Source: Streptomyces graminilatus (GTDB lineage Bacteria > Actinomycetota > Actinomycetes > Streptomycetales > Streptomycetaceae). Taken from it: DNA of 41,094 bases. The DNA lies in assembly GCF_001418565.1 (NCBI RefSeq), contig NZ_LIQQ01000133.1, forward strand, positions 1-41,094, written 5' to 3'. Made by a program: the position numbers and the translations under genes. Numbering within the stretch: position 1 is the stretch's first letter; each line of letters opens with the position of its first letter. Under the pieces are notes generated by a model that saw only the letters and a program-made list of their open reading frames with translations, was not told where the DNA came from and did no database searches. Shown piece by piece: positions 27,952-36,747 of this stretch.

Positions 27952-29028
27952 TTACGCCGCCGCGAGCTTCGCTGCGGAGTCCGCGTCGACACAGGCCTGG
28001 ATGACGGCGTCGAGGTCGCCGTCCAGCACCTGGTCGAGGTTGTACGCCTTGAAGCCGACGCGGTGGTCCGAGAGGCGATTCTCCGGGAAGTTGTACGTAC
28101 GGATCTTCTCGGAGCGGTCGACGGTGCGGACCTGGCTGCGGCGGGCGTCGGCGGCTTCCTGCTCCGCTGCCTCCACTGCTGCCGCGAGGAGCCTGGAGCG
28201 CAGGATACGCATCGCCTGCTCCTTGTTCTGGAGCTGGCTCTTCTCGTTCTGGCAGGAGGCGACGACTCCGGTGGGCACGTGCGTGATGCGCACCGCCGAG
28301 TCGGTCGTGTTGACGGACTGGCCGCCGGGACCGGAGGAGCGGTACACGTCGATGCGGAGGTCGTTCGGATTGATCTCGACGTCGACCTCTTCCGCTTCCG
28401 GGGTCACGAGGACGCCGGCGGCGGAGGTGTGGATACGGCCCTGGGACTCGGTCGCGGGCACCCGCTGCACGCGGTGCACCCCGCCCTCGTACTTCAGGCG
28501 GGCCCAGACGCCCTGGCCGGGCTCGGTGGCACCCTGGCCGCCCTTGGTCTTCACGGCGACCTGGACGTCCTTGTAGCCGCCCAGCTCGGACTCGGTGGCG
28601 TCGATGATCTCGGTCTTCCAGCCGACGCGCTCGGCGTACCGGAGATACATCCGAAGGAGGTCCCCGGCGAACAGGGCGGACTCGTCGCCGCCGGCGCCGG
28701 CCTTGACCTCCAGGATGACGTCCTTGTCGTCGTTGGGGTCACGCGGAACGAGCAGCAGGCGCAGCTTGTCGGTCAGCTCCTCGCGCAGCTTCTCCAGTTC
28801 CTTGACCTCGGCGGCGAAGTCGGGGTCGTCGGCGGCGAACTCCTTCGCCGTGCCGATGTCGTCCCCGGTCTGCTTCCAGGAGCGGTACGTCCCGACGATC
28901 GGGGTCAGCTCGGCGTAGCGCTTGTTGAGCTTGCGCGCGTTGGCCTGGTCGGCGTGGACCGACGGGTCGGCGAGCTTCTTCTCCAGGTCGGCGTGCTCGG
29001 TGAGCAGATCCTCGACGGCCTCGAACAT
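27952..29028 (-). CDS. prfA: Peptide chain release factor 1
   Basis: The 358-residue RF1 that recognises UAA and UAG. The stop-codon-reading tripeptide PAT is visible in [15 protein letters not shown], which distinguishes it from RF2 (SPF). The catalytic GGQ lies in [21 protein letters not shown] and is the target of PrmC. The N-terminal coiled-coil domain begins [21 protein letters not shown]. Start ATG 29028 has AGGAG upstream. It is separated from rpmE by a terminator-like hairpin, so it should have its own promoter or depend on read-through. Confidence 0.98.
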   Translation of the reverse strand: MFEAVEDLLTEHADLEKKLADPSVHADQANARKLNKRYAELTPIVGTYRSWKQTGDDIGTAKEFAADDPDFAAEVKELEKLREELTDKLRLLLVPRDPNDDKDVILEVKAGAGGDESALFAGDLLRMYLRYAERVGWKTEIIDATESELGGYKDVQVAVKTKGGQGATEPGQGVWARLKYEGGVHRVQRVPATESQGRIHTSAAGVLVTPEAEEVDVEINPNDLRIDVYRSSGPGGQSVNTTDSAVRITHVPTGVVASCQNEKSQLQNKEQAMRILRSRLLAAAVEAAEQEAADARRSQVRTVDRSEKIRTYNFPENRLSDHRVGFKAYNLDQVLDGDLDAVIQACVDADSAAKLAAA

Positions 29029-29073
29029 GGGGGCTCCTGAAAACGTGTGGTGCGTGGGGAAGGCGGGCGACCA

Positions 29074-29120
29074 AAAACGCCGGTCCAGGTACGCCCCGGA
29101 GGGCGACCGTGGACCGGCGC
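29074..29120 (-). terminator. Terminator downstream of rpmE
   Basis: CGCCGGTCCA (29079-29088) pairs with TGGACCGGCG (29111-29120), with an inner GCCC/GGGC pair. On the minus strand it is followed at once by TTTTT (29078-29074). It begins 11 bases after the rpmE stop, so L31 mRNA should end here. Confidence 0.8.
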
Positions 29121-29130
29121 TGGTACCTCG

Positions 29131-29355
29131 CTACTTCTTGGAGCCGGCAGCGGCCTTGCCGAAGCGGGCCTCGAAGCGGGCCACGCGGCCACCGGTGTCG
29201 AGGATCTTCTGCTTGCCCGTGTAGAACGGGTGGCACTCGGAGCAGACCTCGGCGCGGATGGTGCCGCTCGTGATCGTGCTGCGGGTGGTGAACGACGCGC
29301 CACAGGTGCAGCTGACCTGCGTCTCGACGTACTCGGGGTGGACTTCGCGCTTCAA
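29131..29355 (-). CDS. rpmE: 50S ribosomal protein L31 (zinc-containing type)
   Basis: A 74-residue L31. The Cys motifs CTCG (Cys16, Cys18) and [13 protein letters not shown] make it the C+ form that binds zinc, as opposed to the zinc-free paralogue made under zinc starvation. The start is TTG 29355 (reads [14 protein letters not shown]), with AGGAG six bases upstream. It lies on the same strand as, and upstream of, prfA. The 249-base gap 29356-29604 upstream contains the terminator of the LCP gene and presumably the rpmE promoter. Confidence 0.96.
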   Translation of the reverse strand: MKREVHPEYVETQVSCTCGASFTTRSTITSGTIRAEVCSECHPFYTGKQKILDTGGRVARFEARFGKAAAGSKK

Positions 29356-29567
29356 GGGGTTCTCCTAGGTTCGGGAGGGCTCCGGGTCGCCGCCGCGGGG
29401 TGCGGGTGCGTGAACCGGGGCCGACGTACCAGTCTGCCAGGACTGGGCGCATCCCCCAAAACCGGGGGTGGGGGTTGGATATTCCCCGGGGGCGCTTCAG
29501 GGGGTGGTGAGCGGCGTTCGTGGGCGGGTGCGGGTCCGCTGTGGCTTGTCGCGCAGTTCCCCGCGCC

Positions 29568-29601
29568 CCTGGAAACGGGGGCTGCGCCCCCTGTTTCCAG
29601 G
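29568..29601 (-). terminator. Hairpin after the LCP gene, dispersed-repeat style
   Basis: CCTGGAAACGGGGGC (29568-29582) pairs with GCCCCC-T-GTTTCCAGG (29586-29601), a 15-bp stem with one bulged T and a TGC loop. It lies three bases beyond the LCP stop codon. Beside it is CGCGCAGTTCCCCGCGCCCCT, a string that I associate with repeats scattered between Streptomyces genes. Confidence 0.7.
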
Positions 29602-29604
29602 CCT

Positions 29605-30711
29605 CTAGCTCACCACGCCCGCCGCGTCGCCCTTTGCCGTGCCCCTGGTCGCCGCTGCGGGGATGGGGCGGTCGGCCTTCAGGGCCGTCCAGACCAGTTT
29701 GGACTTGGCCGTGTCCACTATCACCCTGTTGCGGTTGGCCGGGTCGTACTCGACCGGCATGGTGACCATGGTCATGTGGGACGAGCTGATGCTCTTCAGG
29801 CCCGTCGCGAAGGATGCCAGGGAGCGGACCGAGCCGAGGTCGGAGTCGGTGGTGACGGCCTTGGTGGCGGTGTCGGCCAGGTCGAAGAGCTTCTTGGGGT
29901 TGGTGAGGACCCCTACGTGCTTGATCTGGTCGACCAGGGCCTTGATGAACGCCTGCTGGAGCTGGATGCGGCCCAGGTCGGAGCCGTCGCCGACGCCGTG
30001 TCGGGTGCGGACCAGGCCGAGGGCCTGCCTGCCGTTCAGCCGGTGCGTGCCGGCCTTCAGGTTCAGGTGGCTGTCGGTGTCCCTGATGTCCTTCGTCGTG
30101 GTGATCCCGACCCCGCCCAGCTCGTCCACGAGCTTCTGGAAGCCGGTGAAGTCGACCTCGACGTAGTGGTCCATCCGGATCCCGGTGAGCGACTCGACGG
30201 TCTTCACCGCGCAGGCGGCGCCCCCCGTGGAGTACGCGGAGTTGAACATCACGCCGGACGCCGCGTCGTGCGTGACGCCCTTGGCGTCGGTGCACCGGGG
30301 GCGGTCGACGAGGGTGTCCCGGGGGATGGAGACGACACTGGCCTTCTTGTGACCCTCGTACACGTGGACGATCATCGCGGTGTCCGCGCGGGCGCTGCCG
30401 TCGTCCGCGCCGCCGCCGAGCTTCCTGTTGGCGCCGGAGCGGGTGTCGGAGCCCAGGACGAGGATGTCCTCGGAGCCGTTGTCGACATCGGTCGGGCGGT
30501 CGGTGCCCAGGGCCCGGTTGATGTCGATGCTCTTGATGTTGCCGTTGAGCTTGAAGTACACGTAGCCGAGGCCGCTGCCGCCGAGCACGACGATGGCGGC
30601 GGCGACCCAGGCGGAGACCAGCAGCGCCCTGGAGTGCTTGCCGCGGGGTTTGCGGCGGCTGCCCCGCCTCGCCGGCCAGGCCGGATCGAGCGGCTTCTTC
30701 TCGGCGGACAT
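29605..30711 (-). CDS. LytR-CpsA-Psr (LCP) family cell wall glycopolymer ligase
   Basis: A 368-residue membrane-anchored protein. A basic cytoplasmic N-terminus (residues 1-28, rich in Arg/Lys) leads to one membrane helix (about 29-50) and an extracellular LCP domain. Motifs include DILVLGSDTRSG, ARADTAMIVHV, ASVVSIPRDTLV and VRTRHGVGDGSDLGR, which bind polyprenyl pyrophosphate and metal in the family. LCP enzymes transfer teichoic acid-like or arabinogalactan polymers from lipid carrier to peptidoglycan. This links it functionally to the WecA-like gene 6 kb away. A Cys pair (Cys in RPRCTD and GAACAV) may form a disulfide. Start ATG 30711. Confidence 0.92.
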   Translation of the reverse strand: MSAEKKPLDPAWPARRGSRRKPRGKHSRALLVSAWVAAAIVVLGGSGLGYVYFKLNGNIKSIDINRALGTDRPTDVDNGSEDILVLGSDTRSGANRKLGGGADDGSARADTAMIVHVYEGHKKASVVSIPRDTLVDRPRCTDAKGVTHDAASGVMFNSAYSTGGAACAVKTVESLTGIRMDHYVEVDFTGFQKLVDELGGVGITTTKDIRDTDSHLNLKAGTHRLNGRQALGLVRTRHGVGDGSDLGRIQLQQAFIKALVDQIKHVGVLTNPKKLFDLADTATKAVTTDSDLGSVRSLASFATGLKSISSSHMTMVTMPVEYDPANRNRVIVDTAKSKLVWTALKADRPIPAAATRGTAKGDAAGVVS

Positions 30712-30821
30712 GTGCTTCCTTCGGTGTCGTCCGGTCGGTTACCCCCTACTTTCAGGGCGAGTCCTGATTTCCTTCGTAACCTTCGTAACCGTCGTAACCA
30801 ACCAGTCAGACGGTCATTACG

Positions 30822-30877
30822 GAAAAAGGGTTGCACAACGCACTGTGCCCTTCGCGTGGCGCGAAGGGCACAGTGCG
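30822..30877 (-). terminator. Terminator of the protease gene, 18-bp perfect stem
   Basis: CGCACTGTGCCCTTCGCG (30839-30856) and CGCGAAGGGCACAGTGCG (30860-30877) are perfect complements around a TGG loop. On the minus strand a TTTTT run (30827-30823) follows 11 bases later. It lies 60 bases after the stop of the trypsin-like gene. Confidence 0.85.
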
Positions 30878-30937
30878 TGACCGTACGGGCGGGATCTTCC
30901 TCGCGAATCGCTCGGAAGACCCCGTTCACCTGCCGAT

Positions 30938-32737
30938 TCAGCCGATGATGTCCCACTGCTTGTAGTCGGTGCCGACGGACTTCGGTGCGCCGAAGATCTC
31001 CGTCGTGCCCTTGCCAGTGCCCGGGTAGAGGTACATCGTCCCGGCGGGCGTACGGGCCATGAGGTCGGCCTTTCCGTCGCCGGTCACGTCACCGGGGGTG
31101 ACCAGGGTGTTGAAGCCGCCCCAGGCGCGCACCTTGACCCGGGCCGCGAAGGCCTGGGAGCCGGTCTTGCCGTTGCCCTTGATGAGGTACCCGACCCCGG
31201 TCTTGGTGCGGGCCAGCAGGTCGGCCTTGCCGTCGCCGTTGAAGTCGCCGTGGCCGACGATCGCGTTGTACTGGTTCCAGCCCGTGGAGACCTTCGACGG
31301 CGTCCCGAAGGTGCCGTTGCCGTTGCCCGGGTAGATCCACAGGGCGCCCGCGGAGTCGACCGAGAGGACGTCGGGCCGGTAGTCGCCGGTGACGTCGCCG
31401 GGGGTGATGATCCGGGTGCGGGACTTCCAGTTGCTGAAGATCTTCTTCGTGGCCCAGCTGCCGTCGCTGCCGTCGGGCTTGGGCACGAAGTGCATCCAGT
31501 AGACGTCGCCCGAGGCGCTGTCGCGGACCACCAGGTCCTGGTAGTCGTCCCGGTTCAGGTCGGTCTGCAGGACGACGTTGACGCCGTCCCAGTTGCCCCA
31601 GCTCTTGGCCCCGCCGAAGCCGGTGCCCGTGGAGTCCTTCTCGTAGCCGATCTTCGTGGAGGCGCGGCGCAGCCACAGGTCGGCCAGGTGGTCACCGTTG
31701 AGGTTCGCGTCCTCGACCCGCGGGTACACGGCGCCGACGTACGAGGTGACCTTCGAGAAGACGCTGTAGGCGCCCTTCTCCACGCAGTTCGTGACCCCCC
31801 ACGAGACGACGCCCACGATCCTGCCCGCGACCACGAGCGGGCCGCCGGAGTCGCCGTTGCAGGGCGTGGTGGTGCCGGTGTCGCTGCCGGTGGCGGGGTT
31901 GCCCGCGCAGACCATGTGGCCCTTGATGAAGCGGGTGCCGTACTTGCCGGCGCAGGTGGCGTCGGACTGGATGGGCAGCGTGGCCGTCTTCAGGGTCTGG
32001 GAGATGTCCTGGCTGGTGGAGCTGGTGCGTCCCCAGCCGTAGACCTTGGCCTGCGTGAGCGCCTTGTACGAGGTCGTGTCACCGGCCGTCGTCATGCGGA
32101 TCGGCGTGGCCGTGACGGGATACGCGAGCGTCAGGACGGCGACGTCGTTGTCGAACTTCACCGAGTTGTACGACGGGTTGTTCCACTGGCGCCAGACGCC
32201 CGTGACGGTGCCGTTCGTGTGCCCGTCGACGTCCGGAAGCGTCGAGGTGCCGGTGACGACGGCGCCGTGTGCCTTCCAGTTGAAGCCCTTGACGCAGTGC
32301 GCGGCGGTGAGGATCTTCGTCGGCGCGATGACGGAGCCGCCGCAGAAGAAGCTCACGTCGTCGCTCGTCGTGCTGGTGCCCTTGGTGTCGAGGTACCAGA
32401 GCTGGGCCATGTACGGCGCCGACGTGACGCTCGTGGTCGAACCGCCGATGATCCGCGCGCTCTTGGTGCCGCTCGCGGTGCGGGCGGTGGACGCCGTCGA
32501 CTTGGCGGCCAGGGTGTCGTCGGCGGTGGCCGCGCCCGCGACGCGCTTCTCCAACTCGGCGGTGCTGGGCCCACTGTGGCCCAGGTCCGCGGTGGGCCTC
32601 GGCGGCGCGGTGGCGGCGCTCGCGGACGACATCATCAGCGCGCCGGAGACAGCGGCGGCGAGGCCCACGGCGATCACGGGTACGGCGATCCGCCCACGGC
32701 GTCTGTGGCGGCCTTCACCGGACAGGGATATACCCAC
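30938..32737 (-). CDS. Secreted trypsin-like serine protease with C-terminal FG-GAP/VCBS repeats
   Basis: A 599-residue exported protein. Basic residues 1-17 and a hydrophobic stretch form a signal peptide, cleaved near ASA (39-41). A propeptide follows (about 42-95). The S1 peptidase starts at the activation site RIIGG (95-99), with catalytic His147 (TAAHC), Asp198 (DNDVAVL) and Ser297 (CNGDSGGP). Residues about 345-599 hold five or more FG-GAP-like repeats with calcium loops such as GDFNGDGKADLLAR and GDVTGDGKADLMAR, expected to form a beta-propeller for binding or anchoring. Start GTG 32737 has AGGGGGGA upstream. It is transcribed alone, between the terminators of rho and its own. Confidence 0.92.
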   Translation of the reverse strand: MGISLSGEGRHRRRGRIAVPVIAVGLAAAVSGALMMSSASAATAPPRPTADLGHSGPSTAELEKRVAGAATADDTLAAKSTASTARTASGTKSARIIGGSTTSVTSAPYMAQLWYLDTKGTSTTSDDVSFFCGGSVIAPTKILTAAHCVKGFNWKAHGAVVTGTSTLPDVDGHTNGTVTGVWRQWNNPSYNSVKFDNDVAVLTLAYPVTATPIRMTTAGDTTSYKALTQAKVYGWGRTSSTSQDISQTLKTATLPIQSDATCAGKYGTRFIKGHMVCAGNPATGSDTGTTTPCNGDSGGPLVVAGRIVGVVSWGVTNCVEKGAYSVFSKVTSYVGAVYPRVEDANLNGDHLADLWLRRASTKIGYEKDSTGTGFGGAKSWGNWDGVNVVLQTDLNRDDYQDLVVRDSASGDVYWMHFVPKPDGSDGSWATKKIFSNWKSRTRIITPGDVTGDYRPDVLSVDSAGALWIYPGNGNGTFGTPSKVSTGWNQYNAIVGHGDFNGDGKADLLARTKTGVGYLIKGNGKTGSQAFAARVKVRAWGGFNTLVTPGDVTGDGKADLMARTPAGTMYLYPGTGKGTTEIFGAPKSVGTDYKQWDIIG

Positions 32738-32819
32738 TCAAGTCCCCCCTAGGGATCGTCAGTTCGGGCACATCAAGAGAATTGGCCCGAAGAGCGCGAT
32801 CGTACACCTGTCGCATACG

Positions 32820-32861
32820 CGGCAAAGGGCCACTCCCAGAACTGGGAATGGCCCTTTGCCG
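32820..32861 (-). terminator. Terminator of rho
   Basis: CGGCAAAGGGCCACTCCCAG (32820-32839) pairs with CTGGGAATGGCCCTTTGCCG (32842-32861) with a single mismatch and an AA loop. It lies 26 bases after the rho stop codon. No U-tract follows, as often in Streptomyces. Confidence 0.75.
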
Positions 32862-32886
32862 ATGGTTCTACGACTGTTTACCGGCG

Positions 32887-34992
32887 TCAGTCGTTGTTGT
32901 TGCCCGGCGTCGTCTTCTGGATCTGGAGCAGGAACTCGGCGTTCGACTTCGTCTGCTTCATTTTGTCGAGGAGCAGTTCGATCGCCTGCTGCTGGTCGAG
33001 CGCGTGCAGCACCCGGCGCAGCTTCCAGACGACACCCAGCTCGTCGCCCGACAGCAGGATCTCTTCCTTGCGGGTACCGGACGCGTCGACGTCCACCGCC
33101 GGGAAGATGCGCTTGTCGGCGAGCTTCCGGTCGAGCTTGAGCTCGGCGTTGCCGGTGCCCTTGAACTCCTCGAAGATGACCTCGTCCATGCGGGACCCGG
33201 TGTCCACCAGCGCGGTGGCGAGGATGGTCAGCGAGCCGCCGTCCTCGATGTTGCGGGCCGCACCGAAGAAGCGCTTCGGCGGGTAGAGGGCGGTCGAGTC
33301 GACACCACCGGACAGGATGCGGCCGGAGGCCGGGGCGGCGAGGTTGTACGCACGGCCCAGACGCGTGATCGAGTCGAGCAGGACGACGACGTCGTGACCC
33401 AGTTCCACCAGGCGCTTGGCGCGCTCGATGGCCAGCTCGGCGACCGTGGTGTGGTCCTCGGCCGGGCGGTCGAAGGTCGAGGAGATGACCTCGCCCTTGA
33501 CCGACCGCTGCATGTCGGTGACCTCTTCCGGACGCTCGTCGACCAGGACGACCATCAGGTGGCACTCGGGGTTGTTGTGCGTGATCGCGTTGGCGATCGC
33601 CTGCATGATCATGGTCTTGCCGGTCTTCGGCGGGGCCACGATCAGACCGCGCTGGCCCTTACCGATCGGCGCGACGAGGTCGATGATGCGGGTGGTGAGG
33701 ATGCCCGGGTCCGTCTCCAGACGGAGGCGGTCCTGCGGGTAGAGCGGGGTCAGCTTGTTGAACTCGGGGCGCCCGCGACCGGAGTCGGGGGCCATGCCGT
33801 TGGTCGAGTCCAGACGGACCAGCGCGTTGAACTTCTCGCGGCGCTCGCCGTCCTTGGGCTGACGGACCGCACCCGTGACGTGGTCGCCCTTGCGCAGGCC
33901 GTTCTTGCGGACCTGGGCGAGGGAGACGTACACGTCGTTGGGGCCCGGCAGGTAGCCCGACGTGCGGATGAAGGCGTAGTTGTCGAGGATGTCCAGGATG
34001 CCCGCGACGGGGATCAGGACGTCGTCGTCGGCGACCTGCGGCTCGTTCGGGCCGAACTCCTCGCGCCCGCGGCGGCCACGGCGGTCGCGGTAGCGTCCGC
34101 GACGGCCACGGCGTCCGCCGTCGAAGTCGTCGTCGTCCTGGGGGCCGTTGTCGCGGGGACCGTTGTCGCGCGGTCCGGCTTCCCGCTGCTGGCGGTCCTG
34201 ACGGTCCTGGCGCTCGGGACGGTCCTGACGGCCGCCGGCCTGCTGCTGACCGCCCTGACCACCCTGCTGGCCCTGCTGCGCGCCGCGCTGCTGGGTGCCG
34301 CCCTGCTGCTCGTCGCCCTTGTTGCCCCGGCGGTCGCGGTCACGGCCGCGGTCACCGCGGTCCCGGCGGTCGCGGCGGCCCTGACGGCCGTCACCGTCGG
34401 CCTCGCCGGCCGGCGCGGTCTGCGTGTCGGTCTTCGCCTCGGCGACGATCGTCTCGGGGCTGCCGGCCTCGGCGGTGGCACGACGCCTGCGGCGCTCGGC
34501 CGGGGCATCCTCTCCCCCACGCTCGGCTTCGCTCGCGCGGGAGGGGCCCCCAGCGGGCTGGCCGGGAATCTCGATCTGCTGCTGAGGCTGGGCCACTGCC
34601 TTCTCGGCGGGCGCCTCGACGACCTGTACGGCCGCCTTCTTCTCGGCGGCGGCGGGCGCGGTGTCCTCGCCCGTACGTGCCTTGGAGGTGGCGCGGCGCC
34701 TGGGCTTGGCCTCGGCGGCGTCCCCGGCGGGGGCGGCTGCGGCCTTGGGGGTCCCGCCCCCGGCCTGCGCCTCCTTGATGACCTCGATCAACTGGCTCTT
34801 GCGCATCCGCGCGGTGCCCTTGATACCGAGGCCGGATGCGACCTGCTGCAGCTCGGCCAGCACCATGCCGTCGAGGCCGGTGCCGCGGCGCCGCCGGGAG
34901 CCGGCACCCGTGGCAGGCGCGGAGGCGTCCGTGGAGGGCGCCGCAGCGGTCTCCTCGACACGTGCGCCCATCAGATCGGTGGTGTCGCTCAC
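32887..34992 (-). CDS. rho: Transcription termination factor Rho
   Basis: A 701-residue Rho, much longer than the 419-residue E. coli protein. A Rho_N helix-extension-helix (about 42-80, [15 protein letters not shown]) comes first. About 220 disordered residues follow, rich in Arg, Asp, Gly and Gln (for example [18 protein letters not shown]), an actinobacterial insert thought to widen RNA binding. The cold-shock RNA-binding domain follows ([18 protein letters not shown]). The ATPase core has the P-loop PPKTGKT (Lys459), Walker [17 protein letters not shown] and Q-loop GGVDSTAL. The start is GTG 34992 with GGAAGG seven bases upstream. It unwinds RNA and ends transcription as a hexamer. The long upstream region suggests autoregulation. 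Confidence 0.97.
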   Translation of the reverse strand: MSDTTDLMGARVEETAAAPSTDASAPATGAGSRRRRGTGLDGMVLAELQQVASGLGIKGTARMRKSQLIEVIKEAQAGGGTPKAAAAPAGDAAEAKPRRRATSKARTGEDTAPAAAEKKAAVQVVEAPAEKAVAQPQQQIEIPGQPAGGPSRASEAERGGEDAPAERRRRRATAEAGSPETIVAEAKTDTQTAPAGEADGDGRQGRRDRRDRGDRGRDRDRRGNKGDEQQGGTQQRGAQQGQQGGQGGQQQAGGRQDRPERQDRQDRQQREAGPRDNGPRDNGPQDDDDFDGGRRGRRGRYRDRRGRRGREEFGPNEPQVADDDVLIPVAGILDILDNYAFIRTSGYLPGPNDVYVSLAQVRKNGLRKGDHVTGAVRQPKDGERREKFNALVRLDSTNGMAPDSGRGRPEFNKLTPLYPQDRLRLETDPGILTTRIIDLVAPIGKGQRGLIVAPPKTGKTMIMQAIANAITHNNPECHLMVVLVDERPEEVTDMQRSVKGEVISSTFDRPAEDHTTVAELAIERAKRLVELGHDVVVLLDSITRLGRAYNLAAPASGRILSGGVDSTALYPPKRFFGAARNIEDGGSLTILATALVDTGSRMDEVIFEEFKGTGNAELKLDRKLADKRIFPAVDVDASGTRKEEILLSGDELGVVWKLRRVLHALDQQQAIELLLDKMKQTKSNAEFLLQIQKTTPGNNND

Positions 34993-35530
34993 GAAGGGTC
35001 CTTCCCTGGAGCGGACGTCGGCCTGTCTGGCACGGCGACCGGTTTTGCTGTCCGGCTGCGGTCCTTCATGAGTGGACCGTGCCGGGGCGGTGGTCCGCCG
35101 AAGCGGCGGAAGAGATTTCTGGTGATGGCGTTTCCCAGAACCGTGACACCGAAGCACTGTGTCGGGTGGCTTGGTCACACCGGTTCCGGAGCGTGCCCTG
35201 AATGCCGCTCAGCGCCTGCACACGACAAAACGAACGCCGTATGAAACACAGAGTGGCTTGGGGGGCTCCCGGAAGAATGTCTGTCCCGGACGGGGACTCG
35301 AAGCACCTCGCCATGGTGGGGTCGGGTGCAGACTTGAGGTTAACACTACCGGATCCAACAAACATTCCCCCTCTCCAAATCCGGCAACCGTATGTAGTTG
35401 AATGTCGCAACGTTAAATATCGCGGCGCCGGATGTCGCGGCATCGACGGTCCCAGCGCCCCGCGCGCCGCCGGCCATGGAAACCTCGAAGGCCGTAAGTC
35501 CGCTGGTACACGCCCCGTTGATGTCGTCGC
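34993..35530 (-). other. Long rho upstream region
   Basis: A 538-base gap between thrB and rho on the same strand. A -10-like TAGTGT lies on the minus strand at 35348-35343 without a good -35, which would give a leader of about 345 bases. The sequence around 35340-35420 is AT-rich for this genome. A frame of 82 codons from ATG 35314 has poor coding character. A long leader fits Rho-dependent attenuation of rho, known in other bacteria. Confidence 0.5.
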
Positions 35531-36460
35531 CTAGCTCTCTCCGGGGGCCGCGAGCGGCAGCACGCTCGCACCCCGGGCGTCGAGTCCGAGCCGGTTGGCG
35601 GCCCAGCCCTCACCCGCCAGCCGGGAGACCTTGTCGGCGGTGGCCTCGTCCGTCAGCGCCAGGACCGTGGGTCCGGCGCCGGAGATCACCGCGGGGATGC
35701 CGTCGGCCCGCAGCCGCTCCACCAGCGCGGTGCTCTCGGGCATGGCCGGGGCGCGGTAGTCCTGGTGCAGCCGGTCCTCGGTGGCCGGCAGCAGCAGTTC
35801 GGGACGCCTGGTCAGGGCCTCCACGAGCAGTGCGGCGCGGCCGGCGTTGGTCGCGGCGTCGACGTGCGGGACGGTGCGCGGCAGGAGTCCGCGCGCCGTC
35901 TCCGTCAGAACCGGCTTCCCGGGTACGAAAACCACCGGAACGACGGAACGGGCGGGTTCCATCCGGATCGCCCGGGCGGCGCCGGACTCCATCCAGGAGA
36001 GCGTGAATCCGCCGAGCAGACAGGCGGCGACGTTGTCGGGGTGGCCCTCGATCTCGGTGGCGAGTTCGAGCAGCGCCTCGTCGTCGAGACGGCTGTCGCC
36101 GCCTATGGTGACGGCCCGCGCGGCGACGATGCCGGCGCAGATGGCGGCCGAGGAGGACCCGAGTCCCCGCCCGTGCGGAATGCGGTTGGCGCACACGATC
36201 TCAAGGCCGCGCGGCTGTCCGCCGAGCAGATCGAAGGCGGTGCGCAGGGACCGTACAAGAAGGTGGTTCTCGTCGCGCGGGAGGGTTTCGCTGCCCTCGC
36301 CCGCGATGTCGATGTGCAGCCCGGAGTCGGCCACCCGGACGACCACGTCGTCGTACAACCCCAGCGACAGGCCCAGGGCGTCGAAGCCCGGACCGAGGTT
36401 GGCGCTGGTGGCGGGGACGCGCACCCGGACGGCGGCGGCTCGGAACGCTGGACCGGCCAT
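35531..36460 (-). CDS. thrB: Homoserine kinase
   Basis: A 309-residue GHMP kinase that phosphorylates homoserine to O-phosphohomoserine, the substrate of ThrC. Family motifs are VRVPATSANLGPGFDALGL (motif 1), the ATP-binding PHGRGLGSSSAAICAG (motif 2) and ISGAGPTVLAL (motif 3). I start at ATG 36460 (MAGPAFRAAAVRVRVPA). The frame continues 69 codons upstream without family character. It follows thrC by 287 bases, with a palindrome in between, so it may have its own promoter as well as reading from hom-thrC. Confidence 0.96.
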   Translation of the reverse strand: MAGPAFRAAAVRVRVPATSANLGPGFDALGLSLGLYDDVVVRVADSGLHIDIAGEGSETLPRDENHLLVRSLRTAFDLLGGQPRGLEIVCANRIPHGRGLGSSSAAICAGIVAARAVTIGGDSRLDDEALLELATEIEGHPDNVAACLLGGFTLSWMESGAARAIRMEPARSVVPVVFVPGKPVLTETARGLLPRTVPHVDAATNAGRAALLVEALTRRPELLLPATEDRLHQDYRAPAMPESTALVERLRADGIPAVISGAGPTVLALTDEATADKVSRLAGEGWAANRLGLDARGASVLPLAAPGES

Positions 36461-36487
36461 CGCTCGATGACTCTCCTTGAGCTGCGA

Positions 36488-36513
36488 TGTCGTCGAAGAT
36501 CTTCGATACGACA
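36488..36513. promoter_or_regulatory. Near-perfect 26-bp palindrome upstream of thrB
   Basis: TGTCGT (36488-36493), the perfect palindrome CGAAGATCTTCG (36494-36505), AT, then ACGACA (36508-36513). Apart from the extra AT the two halves are exact complements. It is 28 bases upstream of the thrB start, a good place for an operator or an mRNA hairpin. I cannot match it to a known regulator. The rest of the 36461-36747 gap shows no gene. Confidence 0.55.
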
Positions 36514-36747
36514 CTGGAGAACGACTACGGAAGGAACTGCTGGGGACCACGGGGAGACCCTCAGGCCGCCGGGGCGGCACGGCGCCGTGGCATGCGCGGA
36601 GGCATATGCGGCGGGCGGGTTCACCCCAGCTTATCGAAGGAAGGTTCTGTGGCGACATAGGGCGCACAGGAGGCGCACGATGCGTGTCGTAAGCCCCCTG
36701 TGCACCCGCTGTGGGGAGTACCCCGGTTCAGGCGATCAGTACGCGGT

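Noticed and set aside
35066..35314. Possible 82-codon upstream ORF in the rho leader
   Set aside because: No ribosome binding site, Cys/Ser-rich composition and weak third-position GC bias. It is more likely untranslated leader.
36463..36667. 69-codon extension of thrB
   Set aside because: The extra residues have no homology to GHMP kinases, and the gap carries a palindrome and promoter-like space. ATG 36460 fits the family start.
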